A DNA stretch of 64,000 nt from Multifurca ochricompacta (Eukaryota > Basidiomycota > Agaricomycetes > Russulales > Russulaceae). This document shows, in pieces, positions 36,025-46,012 of the stretch. The number at the start of each line of letters is the position of its first letter. Within the stretch, counting starts at the first letter, position 1. The notes under the pieces are model-generated. The model saw only the letters and a program-made list of their open reading frames with translations. It was not told the origin of the DNA and did not search any database. The stretch spans positions 1 to 64,000 of the forward strand of contig WTXG01000105.1 of the NCBI GenBank assembly GCA_022496185.1, in the 5' to 3' direction. Made by a program: the position numbers and the translations under genes.

Positions 36025-36255
36025 ATTAATGCGGCCATAAAGGCGCAAATGGTGAGCTTTTTAATAGCCTTATGCAGCCTTAAAGGCGCATTTTGCAGTG
36101 CAGCCATAAAGGCGCATGAACATTTCATTCACTGGTAGCATCACTTCTGCAGCCATATAGGCGCAGGAACTTATTGCAGCCATTGAAGGCACAGATAATT
36201 TTGTTGCAGCCATTAAAGACACAAAGTATGTATTGCAGCCATAGAGGCACAAGAT
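36025..36255 (-). repeat. short repeats in copia 2 leader
   Basis: Seven degenerate copies of an 18-nt unit (tgcagccataaaggcgca on the plus strand) at about 36028, 36073, 36099, 36149, 36175, 36206 and 36233. They lie between gag and the primer site at irregular 25-45-nt spacing. Confidence 0.8.
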
Positions 36256-36260
36256 GCCCA

Positions 36261-36275
36261 TCAGGGCCCATAACC
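36261..36275 (-). promoter_or_regulatory. copia 2 primer binding site (half-tRNA type)
   Basis: Minus strand reads ggttatgggccctga immediately inside the 5' LTR, complementary to the initiator tRNA-Met anticodon loop, as in copia 1. Confidence 0.8.
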
Positions 36276-37208
36276 TGAAGAATCAGGCATGGCGCAGACT
36301 GTACTTTAGATGCTACTCTACTACTCTATCTCACCTTGTATGTGTAGAGGCTTAGATGCTTTCAATAATGCAATAGCAACTTAATTCTTGTAGCATATTT
36401 ACATAGGCTTTTATATACATCTGCATGTACTTAATCGGCTATCAATCTTGTTATGAACCCCACCGAGTTCACCCATTTTCTTTACACTTCCCAACGAGAA
36501 CCCGGCCCTTCCCCCTACGCTCCACTTCTTGATTACGTCCCCATCCTGGGACCCGTCACATGCACTCCGTCCATCCCCATGACTTGCTTCATACCTGATT
36601 ATGTCCATTTCACTTATGTTTACTGCCTTATCTCCTTATCTCTAAGACTGGACATTTACTTAATTCCCTATCAGAAGCCAGGCTTTATGCCCTCCACTTT
36701 CGTATATTCGGGCCCACTTGACTCCAATATCTTATCTCCTAGACGCCCGTTCAATTACATATATAAGTCTGCTGTAACCTGCCATGTAGACCTCAGACTC
36801 AACTTATTGAATACATCGGTGCCTGTCTTCTGGACATCCCCTTGGATCTGTAAACTCGTTCATCTCAGTGCTTTTGGCACTTTCCGCTCAACATTGTCTT
36901 AAGGGACAGTCCTTTTGACTTTGACTCATCTCACCCAAACTCCAAGGAGCCTTATTGGTTCCTTACCTGAATCCGCAAACCGAGCTGTCACACAAGTCAT
37001 GTGGAACATCCCGCACCAGACATAACAAATCTAATCGTAAGTACAACTCATTTATAATGTGATTATAGTCACATGACTGCTTTCGGATGTATTAGGATCA
37101 TTAAGTATCTAAGTGATTGTGATTGGCTGCATTATCTCTGAAACGCATGATCACAATCTTATGTTGGACCAATCTCCAGTAGCTCTGTACCAGTACTCTG
37201 GTTCAACA
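36276..37208 (-). repeat. copia 2 5' LTR, interrupted by a gypsy solo LTR
   Basis: Matches the 3' LTR throughout except for the insert at 36449-37027 and its duplicated aatct. Differences are few and mostly at CpG sites. Confidence 0.93.
36449..37027 (+). mobile_element. gypsy-family solo LTR in copia 2 LTR (TSD aatct)
   Basis: 579 bp, tgttatgaacccc to accagacataaca, flanked by aatct at 36444-36448 and 37028-37032. The uninterrupted site is seen in the other copia LTR near 30145. Confidence 0.94.
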
Positions 37209-37496
37209 CCCCCAGGGGCAGGGGAGTAAAGGAGGAAGTCGTGGAGGTGGCCATGGAGGGTGGCAACATAAGCACCATCATCCCCAGGGAAGGAAGCCTC
37301 AGCCTTGACCATCCCATCATAAAGAAGGGTAATGGCTGTGGTGAGAACCTGGGCAGGAGAAGGGGGAGGTGGGGGAGGGGGCTCAGAAAGAGCAGCAAAG
37401 TGATTGGACATTGGAGGCAACTTAAGCAGCAAACTTACACAAAAACCTAAAGGTGATGGTGGTGGTATGTGGTCAAGAAGGGATGCTTGTTATATA

Positions 37497-38004
37497 TGTT
37501 GAGACAGGCCAGTAGCGACCAGATAGTAGTTAGGACCAGGCAGCCGGGCTCCGGGGTGGACTCGATCTAATTATCATGATAAGATAACTTAAAGTGCATT
37601 CCTTAACCAACTTAGATACAAATCCACATTGTATGTGCAACACATTCCTTCACACATCTTGTCACAAGTAAATAGGACTATTTACTGCAATGATTGTCAC
37701 ACTTTGTGTAGTATAAAAGGTCATTACTTTGTATGCATTCACTTCAGTTTTGAGCACAAGAACTGGAGTGAGTATTACTATATCTTATCTTTACTATAGT
37801 AGGGGGTTTTACATCTTGACTTGATGTCACTTCCAACTTTTGTCCCCTACAGTAGTTACGTTGTCCTTAGATGTAGCTGCATGATTTGGGTGCCACCCTG
37901 GAAGCGCATAATAAAATCAATTCCAAAAAAAAAAGCTAACACTTAGTAATAGCCAATCTGCTATCTAATAGATAGCTAAACCCTTTTTACAGCTGCATCT
38001 GACA
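37497..38004 (+). repeat. LTR remnant (tgttgaga family) with LINE 3'-end insertion, block 1
   Basis: Begins tgttgagacaggccagtag and contains TATA-like tagtataaaagg (37719) and the cttatctttacta block. It is then interrupted by a LINE tail (37805-37934) and resumes with gctaacacttagtaatagcc. The same composite stands at 54449-54954 in block 2, so it predates the duplication. Confidence 0.75.
37805..37934 (+). mobile_element. 5'-truncated LINE tail with poly(A)
   Basis: About 130 bp ending gcataataaaatcaattcc followed by ten A. It shares the LINE 3' tail described for 43189 and 46900. Only non-coding 3' UTR is left. Confidence 0.7.
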
Positions 38005-38407
38005 AGACCAGCTGAAGGCATGAATATTATTGTGTGAATGAGGGCAGGATTTTGGATTAAAGAGGACAAAACTAAGCAAGACAGGACGTACAAAAATAAC
38101 AGGTAAATGGCCTGAATAATGAAGTAAATGCTAAGCAAATGCTCGCATCATGCGTTTTGTTACTTGAAGATTGCATTCCGTACCTGTAACAGAGTCTGTC
38201 TGAAAGTGTCAAATATTTTTATTAACAAAACTGTGGGGAAAAAAGAGCATATGAATTGGTCTGGAGGATTCACGGCTAGCGCCCGAGCTATCCTTACAAC
38301 AACCGAGCTAAACACTGTCCTGCATACACACATGCAAAGTAGTCCCCTTATATTTTAGAATACCCATGAAAAGATGTAGTTCCAAAAGCATTTTCATACT
38401 TGTAGCT
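38005..38407. other. 3' flank of NLR copy 1
   Basis: About 400 bp matching 54955-55748 except for the 386-bp solo LTR found only there. No gene recognised. Confidence 0.6.
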
Positions 38408-41400
38408 CTACACATTGATCCTCGCACCATACTCAATCAGCCATTTCTTGGTCTCCAAATGCCCATTGCGTACCGCTGCCTGCAGAGCATATCCATGAAG
38501 GCCGCCCTTCGCATTGACATCAGCGCCATGGTCTAGCAGCGATTTCACGATCTCCAAATGTCCTTTGGATGCCGCTGCCTGCAGAGCATATCCATAACTG
38601 CCGCCCTCCGCATTGACATCAGCGCCATGGTCTAGCAGCCATTTCACCATCTCCAAATGTCCACTGTATGCCGCTGCCTGCAGAGCATATCCATAATAGC
38701 CGCCCCTCGCATTGACATCAGCGCCATTGTCTAGCAGCCATTTCACGATCTCCAAATGTCCATCGGATGCCGCTGCCTGCAGAGCATATCCATAATTGCC
38801 GCCCTCCGCATTGACATCAGCGCCATGGTCTAGCAGCCATTTCACCATCTCCAAATGTCCACTGTATGCCGCTGCCTGCAGAGCATATCCATGACGGCCG
38901 CCCTCCACATTGATATCAGCGCCATTGTCTAGCAGCCATTTCACAATCTCCAAGTGTCCATTGTCTGCCGCTGCCTGCAGAGCATATCCATAAGGGCCGC
39001 CCTCCGCATTGACATCAGCGCCATGGTCTAGCAGCCATTTTGCGATCTCCAAATGTCCTTTGGCTGCCGCTGCCTGCAGAGCATATCCATAATAGCCGCC
39101 CCTCGCATTGACATCAGCGCCATTGTCTAGCAGCCATTTTGCGATCTCCAAATGTCCTTTGGCTGCCGCTGCCTGCAGAGCATATCCATAATAGCCGCCC
39201 CTCGCATTGACATCAGCGCCATTGTCTAGCAGCCATTTCACGATCTCCAAATGTCCATTTTCTGCCGCTGCCTGCAGAGCATATCCACATTCGCCACCTC
39301 GAGAATTCACACTCCCAGGTTGCTTAATCCTCAGATATTCAACCAGCTGCGGGAAACCACAGAGGGCCGCGTAGTATATTGGATGTACCGAAATGTCTTT
39401 TGTCCCCCTCCAGGGCTTGTCCGGGTCATGTATTCCAATCCAAGCTAGGAAATGGGTCTTGTCTGGGTCAAACAATAATTCCATTCCTTTTCGTATATCC
39501 ACGGAGACATCTTCGAATCGTGCGTGACCGACCCAGTATCTTGCCGCGTATCCAGACAACGGGAAGTTCTCGATAGTATTGGTGTCAGTGGTCTTGTCGA
39601 ATTCGAGCAGCGTGCTCAGGCATGTCTGCGCAAGCACTCTATGCGATTCTTTGGGGAGAACATGGTAGCGCCTTTCCGTCGATCCCGCCAGCCGGTCTGA
39701 GGTCAGGAATTCCCGCACAGAGAAGTGCGCAAACTGTACAACACGACTCTTTTTTCCTCTGTCCCCAACGTGATTGACAATGACAACCAAGCTGGAGCAT
39801 GTGGACAGTACAGCTCCGTTAGAGTCCGTGTTTCGCCAAGTTACGTCATGCTTTGGCATATTGCCAGCGTCGAAATTGAATTCAAGCATTGTCGCAACCT
39901 CCTCGACTCGGAGTGGACGAGCAGAGAACGCAAGGCATTGGAATAGACGATGGGCAAACTTCCAGTCCTTCTCGGCAATCCTCCGTAGCGTGGCCTCATA
40001 TGTTTCATCTAGTGTTTCTGGGAGTGATTCGAGCGTCGAATAGAAGTTCCTCGGTTGACAGCTGCGCAATGTCTCCAGTTGGCAGAAAACCCATCTAAAC
40101 CTACACCACAACGTGAATAATGATCGCGAAACAAATATTCATTTTGGTTTGAAGCTTACATTCCGTTTGCCTTTTCCGAGAGCGTTTTGATCACGAGTTC
40201 CTTTCTCTCCGCCTCCCACACCCTCATTTTGAGGTCCGTGTTGACGGTCCAGTGGATATATTCGAAGATGTCCCCCGTTTGCCCACCTTCCGCATGAAGG
40301 GATACAGCACAATGGACCAGCTCTGTAAAAGCTGACTGAATGTCTGGTTCAGGGCGGCTAGTAACGCAGATCCTTAAATTTGAGAGGCGGAGGTCAACAA
40401 GTTCTTTGATAAGGTCCAATACTTCTTCGCGTTTAGACGGCATTCCAGTGAGGGGACACTCGTCTAGGGCATCAATGATGATGTACATCGCGTCCTGAAC
40501 GGGTGTTACGAGCATGGCCTTTAAAGTTTCTGCAAGAACCTTCTCGTCGGGCTGCTTCCGGCCATTATCATGTTTCGAGTACAATTCAGAGACGATGGCA
40601 CGGTAGGCATCTGACTGGGGATAGAACTGTATCAAGAGAGAGGACAGTAGACCACGGATATTTTGCTTTTCCTTGTCTCGAAAATCGCAATAAAAGTACG
40701 CCAAGTAGGCAGATCCAGCAGAACGCAGACGCTGGACATCCTCAACGATGGTGGAACTGACCATTCAGATGAGCGCTGGCGATACCCTATAATGCTAGGC
40801 AAACGTACCAAAGGATGCTCTTGCCAGATCCCGCTTTCAAGAAACGATTGTCAGCAACAAGAAGCACCCAGATAACGCAGTAAACCTACCATTCCCATTC
40901 AACCACAAAAGCGAACCCTCCGATTTCCATTCCTTGAATCTTTCGCCTTCAACGAACCACTTGGCAGTTCCCTCATGGTAAAGTTTGCGCGCAATGTTGT
41001 GATTTGTGGACGGGTCAGGAGGTGACAGCCATGTCTGAATATTCTTGTCCATCTGGTCATCTGCAAAGAATGTCTCAGCTGCCTTGTCTATAATATTACT
41101 ACGAAAGGGATGACGAACACATCATCTTGTTCACATTACTAAATGTGTGCGCCGCCACGATGAGAGACTCTTCCTGGGTCAATTTGTCCAACTTCTGAAG
41201 GGCGTCCTGGACTTCATTATCACCTATCAGCATCCGTCCGTACGCCACTGCCAAATGTTTAATCATCATTGGAGCATAGAAACGGTAGTTCACTCACTGA
41301 GTCGTCCTTGTTGAATCTGTTTCGTTGCCAAAGCGAAGATTGTGAGCAGTTCCGCCATCGTCTTGACCAAAATCTCACGCATGGACTCGGTAACGGAAGT

Positions 41401-41973
41401 CTCAGGGGAAGTGTAAATCTTGAGGCGGATGAGAAATCGTTGCATGGATTCAAAGAGGTTGAGTAGAGAATCATAATTATCGCTGATCTTCTTTGATGCC
41501 TTGGAATGAAGGTGAGATAACCAGTTGGAGGGAAGGAAGGGGATACGGACAGAGAGAAGGACATCAATAGCAGAAAATATGGCCTGTGCGGGTGGAAACA
41601 CCTGAAAAAGAACATGTTGTAAGCCGGTCATAGCGAATGGGCCACACCAATTAGAACTCACTGAACCAATGCCACTTACGAGTGGTGCGCAGTTCGTGAG
41701 GGCGAGGAGTATATTCACGGTTGGTTTAAGTTTCCTTAGAAGCCGCGTCTTGCTTTTGCCGTTCCGGAACATGTTAAACACAGACATTCCTCCTTGAAGT
41801 ACGTCGATCACGGCGTCCGCAGTGTCACATCCTTTCAGCTTATTGAGAAGATTGTGTTCAGACAGATTTATGCCTGTCTTTGTACGATACTCCTCCAGAG
41901 CATCATCTAGGATGCGCTTGAAATGAGAAGAGGAGGCAGTTGTACGACTGTGTGTATGAGGAGCTGAAGACAT
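38408..41973 (-). CDS. STAND/NLR receptor copy 1 (Goodbye-NACHT-ankyrin), intact
   Basis: Seven exons: 41973-41662, 41601-41298, 41247-41140, 41087-40890, 40833-40809 (a 25-nt micro-exon), 40756-40160 and 40100-38408. All introns are GT-AG, 46-60 nt. The sum is 3,237 nt, that is 1,078 residues with no internal stop. The N-terminus (LLNKLKGCDTADAVIDVLQ to LATKQIQQGRL and LQKLDKLTQEE) matches the fungal STAND Goodbye domain. NACHT has Walker A AGSGKS created across exons 5-6, Walker B IIIDALDEC and CVTSRPEPD; a winged-helix-like region includes FAHFSVREFL. Nine 33-residue ankyrin repeats and a cap follow. Such proteins act in fungal self/non-self recognition; the ligand is unknown. Confidence 0.9.
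38411..39300 (-). repeat. nine-unit ankyrin repeat array (99-bp units)
   Basis: Units follow the pattern GG-x-YGYALQAA-x-x-x-GHLEIVKWLLD(H/N)GADVNA(E/R/K). Variation concentrates at the residue before YGY, the triplet after QAA, I/M and V/A in LEIVKW, H/N and the last residue; the rest is nearly invariant at protein and DNA level. Such high-identity arrays undergo unit exchange and copy-number change. The copy in block 2 has 14 units. Confidence 0.92.
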
Positions 41974-42041
41974 GAAGCTAGACTGGGTTATGGGGAAGAG
42001 TAAGAGGATCGCTGGGAAAGGTGGCGGATGGTTATCGATGG

Positions 42042-42051
42042 TTTATATATA
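42042..42051 (-). promoter_or_regulatory. TATA box of NLR copy 1
   Basis: Minus strand tatatataaa about 70 bp upstream of the ATG. The corresponding site of copy 2 (59887-59897) reads tatacattaaa. Confidence 0.55.
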
Positions 42052-42245
42052 GATAGCCGCCTAAAAACGATGATAGACGCTGGGATGTAGAGGTGACAAG
42101 AGACAACATAGATACTGCATCTTGGAGGACGAGTGAACTGAATGTTGGAGATGCGGCACCAGAATTGGCCATGACTGACCATCTGGCGATTTTTATTTTT
42201 ATTTTTTAAGAGTGAGAGAAATATAACTACTCAATTGTCGAAGAA

Positions 42246-42356
42246 GTGTTGTGTGTGCAATTGTTGATGCACTTTAGATTATCTTATCACAATCAATAGA
42301 TCAGTCACCCACTGTCCGGTCCTCAACTATCCGGTCGCTACTAGCCCGTCTCAACA
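42246..42356 (-). repeat. truncated inverse LTR (tgttgaga family), block 1
   Basis: Inverse orientation: ends gtctcaaca, with ggtcgctac and cacaatcaatagatc matching the family. Only the first about 110 bp of the LTR remain. The equivalent in block 2 is 60097-60207. Confidence 0.65.
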
Positions 42357-43189
42357 GAAACAACGCTGCCTTGACAAGCGACCTTCCCCAGTCAAGTGGA
42401 AGTCCCTCTTCGCGCCTTCAGCAATTGCCACGAAGAATGGCTTTGATCCCGGGCGGCTGCCACCCCTACCACTACCCATGCCGACCGCCGGGACAATCAA
42501 GTTTACTCCCTCTCCATCCACCCCACTTTCGACGCCCTCAGGGCACAACCACCCCCTCTGGTCTGCCGCGACTAAACCCCGCCTGGTTCCCTACAGGCAG
42601 CTCACCACATCCACCACCATGCGCCTAGCCATGGGCCATGCCTTCATCACCGAATACACTGAGCGATTCCACCCTACCAAACCCCTCCTCACTCGTCTTT
42701 GTACCTGTGACACACCACCCCTGCCACTTTCCCCCACATTCTTCTCCGCTGCCCCCTTTACTCCACCGGTGACACTCATTGCAGGCAGTTTCTCCCTGAC
42801 TGGGCCCTGGAACAAGACCTTGTGCCTTGGCACCTCCTTTTCACCTGCATGCCCTTCATCGAGGACTTGCTCACTTTCATTCAGGACACGCGGGCCTTCA
42901 CAAGGCCGTTTTCGTCGGAGCGACCTCGCGAGCCGGATTAAGTCTGAGTCGGTGAAGTTGGGTAGTATGGGTAAGTTCACCTTTACACTTTGACCCCGCC
43001 TCTCTCTCCACTTTACATTCTTTCCTCTTCATTTCCTGCTTTATGCACACACTTTTCCAACACGTTTCCCTCTACCAAGGGGTTTCACTCTACTTCCACA
43101 ACTCGTTCAAACAGTAGCTATTATGTACCTGTAGTAGCCGCGCGATTTGGGCACGGCCTTGAAGCGCGAATAAATCAATTAAAAAAAAA
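42357..43189 (+). mobile_element. 5'-truncated LINE, block 1
   Basis: Contains a degraded C-terminus of a LINE ORF2 (FIEDLLTFIQDTRAF near 42870, parallel to LLEFLQDTRAF of the LINE at 46600) and a 3' UTR. The tail has cagtagctattatgta, gtagccgcgcgatttggg, gaagcgcgaataaat and A9. The block-2 counterpart is 60208 to about 61030. Confidence 0.7.
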
Positions 43190-43602
43190 GACCCAAGGAC
43201 ATGCTCAAGCACACGAACTCGGCTCTAACGGCCCAGGATGGGCCATAGGGAGTGGTGGACTGCACTGAGTTGACACTCACATACTCACACACACACCCAA
43301 AAGCTACTTCAACCTCACTCCCATCTCTTCTACACCCTTCACTTCAGAACATGGCCTCTGCGCGGCTGTTATGCGGCGTCCTTGTTAACCAGGAGGTCCG
43401 TCTATTACCACCACGAGGATGGGCCACATGCTACTCTCTGTTCCCGATCGTGCCTCCACCACAACCGCTGATTTTTGGGCTCAGCCAAGGTAGATTCATT
43501 TACCCTTATCGCCAAGCTTCTTATACTCACGAAACTCAACCCTCACACACTCTTTAATATATAAAGCTCAGCACTCAAGTGAGCAAACCTGTTTCTTTCA
43601 AC
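43190..43602 (+). other. upstream region of FMO copy 1 with TATA box
   Basis: About 410 bp duplicated in block 2. It includes atatataaag (about 43557-43566), 37 bp before the ATG, and a short frame MASARLLCGVLVNQEVRLL (43351 on) that I do not recognise and would not call a gene. Confidence 0.5.
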
Positions 43603-46012
43603 ATGACCTCTTCCCAAACGCATGAAAACACCAGGAGTCACTCTGAGAGCTTTCAACTCAGCCACTTTGCCATTGGTGAGTATCGTCCTATCAAAGTTGT
43701 ATGCATCGGTGCCCGAATTTGTGGCATCCTCGCAGCCATTCAGTCCGAAACATTCTTCTTTTGTTCTCTATAGTTTCTCACCAACTTCTATTATTCTATA
43801 GCTTTGCACGGAAGGTGCCAAACATCGAGTTGACAGTCTATGAAAAGGAGAGGGGGATCAGCGGTACTTGGTTCGTCAACAGATACCCTCTGAGAGTCAT
43901 CTTCCCATCCATCTTCAGCCTTCAGTCCTCAGTGAACAGGGACTCGCATTGTGATATACCCTCCCACAGTGTAAGACACTTTCCTGTCATCGCTCGCTCT
44001 CAAGCTGGATATCTCGATTCGCGCGTCTATCCAGTACCAATATAGCTCTGAGATCAATGTGCGTTGCTTTCTCAGAAGAAGCGGGCCAAGAAACACCCAT
44101 CCACCTTTAGAATTCACCAAACTGACGCGCTCTTGAGGGTGATAGGTAGACTGGTCTGGATTCTACGCCTCTGGGCCCGAGATCCTTGCTTACCTCAATC
44201 GAGTGGTCGAAAAGTACAAGCTTATGCGCCACATAAAACTGCAACATGAGCTCACGCAGGCCTCCTGGGATGAGGCGACGGGCAAATGACACCTCAGGAT
44301 CCAGCGTGATGGAGACGGTGACGCGGAGATTGGGGACAAGACGTACCTACTTCTCATGGGTGTTGGTATCCTCCATTCCAGGTCTTGGTGACTTCCGTGG
44401 ACGCGTACTGCACAGTGCATAGTGGGGCGTCACCGAGGAGGGTGGGTGGGAAGAATATGTGAAGGACTGTGGGGATAAGGTCATCGGTATCATTGGAAAT
44501 GTGCGTGACTGGTAGCGTGCTAAGTCCTCCCCCCCTCCCAACGCACTCTTTCGTATCGTCTGACTGGGGTCCTGTCCTTTTAAAGGCTCTTCCGGAATCC
44601 AACTTGTCACTGCGCTTCAGTCCTTAGTCAAGTCGAATCGTAAACTACACCCTCTCAAAGACATGGATCGGTAGAGCCATTCTCCCTTCGCACCATACTC
44701 GAACTCGCCGGTTGTGATCCAGGGAGCGACAACTGTATGCATTACAGGATCTTTCACGCATATAGATGGAGATTCACAGCCACACTGACTTCTCTAACCT
44801 CCAAACATTTATATTCAGAGAAAGACCGCGTGGCGTTTAGGGACGAGAAATACTATAAAGAGTTCAGGCACAAGATTGAAGCAGATCTTAATGTGTGTTC
44901 TCTATTCTATCTTCGGTGATGATCACCCCTCTGAAAGTCGAATTCCTCTCGCTCTAATCAGTTGGTTGGTTGGAGAACTATACAAGGGAGAAATGAAGAG
45001 ACGATTCGCTGCACGTCCGGAGCTCATAGAGAAAAGTGATTACTATCTCTTCAGCGCTCAAGTGGATTGACCGTGTACCGTGCCGTGCTCGCTCTCAGTC
45101 GTTCCACAATTCACCGTCTGCTGTCGTCGTCTTACACCCGGTCCTGGCCACTTGGAAGCTCTATGCACGGAAAATGTGAGGGGCGGGGCGACCAATGGGC
45201 ACTTGCCAGATATAATTTACTGCACTGTCTGTTATTTTCCACAGACAACACTCCAGTCGACACCAATCGCACGGTTCACACCCACAGAGCATCGAGCTCG
45301 AAGACGGAAGTGCTGAACACATCGACGTGCTCGTCTGCGTGACCGGATTAGACGTCTCGTATCGTTTTCCTTTCACCGTCCTCGGAAGGGACGGTCTAGC
45401 GCTCAACGCACATTGGGCCGCAACTGGAGGCGCGGAAGCTTACCTCTCTATTGCGATGGATGATTTCCCGAATTTGTTCGTTGGAGGTGGACCCAACTTA
45501 GCTGTGAATTCGGGTTCTGTTACTTGCTATATTTGAGTGTCAGGTTGAGTATGTGGTCAGTGCGAGTTTGAAGTTGCAGTGTGAGAGGTTGAAGAGTATT
45601 GAGGTTAAACGAATCGCGGTGGATGATTGGAGGGCTTATATGGAGGTGAGTGAGTGTTGTTTCCAACAACTCGGAACTTATTTCTCTCTCCTGGTTTGGT
45701 GACTATCGGGTTTATATTTCGTTACTTCGTATAGGCATTCTTCCCAAAGGCAACATTACTGCAGCTCGCATGGGCATTTTTTGGTGGGGGGGAGCTGACA
45801 TGAATCATGAAACGCGTTTGTTTTTGTCTGTTTTTTTTTTCCGTTTTGGCAGACAGTCTATACGGATCGTTGTCGTTCGTTGGTACAAGAATGCTGAAGG
45901 TCGTGTAATCGCCCTATGGTCAGGTAAGCAATTCATCGACTCTCAGTGGTTGTAGTGGTTGATTATGTTCCCGAACTTTCAAGGTTCGTGCCTTCATGCC
46001 GCACCCACGCTC
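43603..46012 (+). pseudogene. flavin-containing monooxygenase copy 1, C-terminally truncated
   Basis: FMO/Baeyer-Villiger-like oxidoreductase remnant. ATG at 43603 (MTSSQTHENTRSH). The FAD-binding motif reads VVCIGARICGILAA (GxGxxG broken to GARICG). Next come VPNIELTVYEKERG and GTWFVNRYP, then what should be an intron, but the donor after NRYP reads CT instead of GT. Later pieces include the RVVEKYKL region (44200), ESFSLRTILELAGCDPGSDN (44680-44740), EDGSAEHIDVLVC (45300) and YRFPFTVLGRDGLALNAHWAATGGAEAYLS (45360). Multiple frame breaks. Sequence homologous to the intact C-terminal copy stops at about 46012, at the junction to a BTB-gene fragment. Confidence 0.85.

Larger units (their letters stand above)
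29979..37208 (-). mobile_element. Ty1/copia retrotransposon 2, complete (TSD ccccc)
   Basis: LTRs at 29979-30327 (349 bp) and 36276-37208 (349 bp after subtracting a 579-bp gypsy LTR and its 5-bp TSD). Host duplication is ccccc at 29974-29978 and 37209-37213. It is inserted in the ORF1-only retroposon, whose frame is restored when it is removed. A polypurine tract, primer site, leader with short repeats and a nearly intact gag-pol are recognisable. It carries two gypsy solo LTRs. Confidence 0.95.
20544..37411 (-). pseudogene. LINE ORF1-type protein, split in three pieces
   Basis: Pieces 37411-37209 (ATG, MSNHFAALSEPPPPPPPSP), 29973-29202 and 20846-20544 total 1,278 nt, exactly 426 codons. 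It has a short globular start and a middle segment rich in proline, alanine and lysine. The C-terminal domain begins SYAAAAKRHVRPSLVVFPGS and contains LSAAQWTLKKNLVLTASPDV, a type I recall from nucleic-acid-binding ORF1 proteins of basidiomycete non-LTR elements. One TGA (20604-20606) precedes WKKPP and probably replaced CGA. The exact rejoining in frame validates both insertion borders. Confidence 0.82.
20179..37500 (-). mobile_element. ORF1-only LINE-like retroposon with nested insertions, 15-bp TSD
   Basis: TSD cttgttatatatgtt at 20179-20193 and 37486-37500. On the minus strand the element starts at 37485 and has a 74-nt 5' UTR, ORF1 and a 3' UTR. It ends with an AATAAA-like signal and a poly(A) seen as poly(T) at about 20192-20209. 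After removal of a hAT (20855-29201) and a copia (29979-37208) with their TSD copies, the element is about 1.7 kb. No reverse transcriptase or endonuclease ORF exists, so it must have been mobilised in trans. The unoccupied target is preserved at 54441-54460. Confidence 0.88.

Noticed and set aside
37890..37925. LINE tail motif gtagccgcgcgatttggg considered as a tRNA-derived promoter box
   Set aside because: No cloverleaf or paired A/B boxes at the right spacing; it occurs only at 3' ends before poly(A).
38411..39300. Regular 99-bp repeats that could look like a CRISPR or satellite array
   Set aside because: Units are in frame and encode ankyrin repeats continuous with an NLR exon. Spacing and variability are those of a protein repeat; the organism is a fungus.
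42371..42993. Plus-strand open frames of 85-171 codons and the antisense 129-codon frame
   Set aside because: They lie in a decayed LINE 3' portion, have no recognised domain and are not consistent between the two duplicate blocks.
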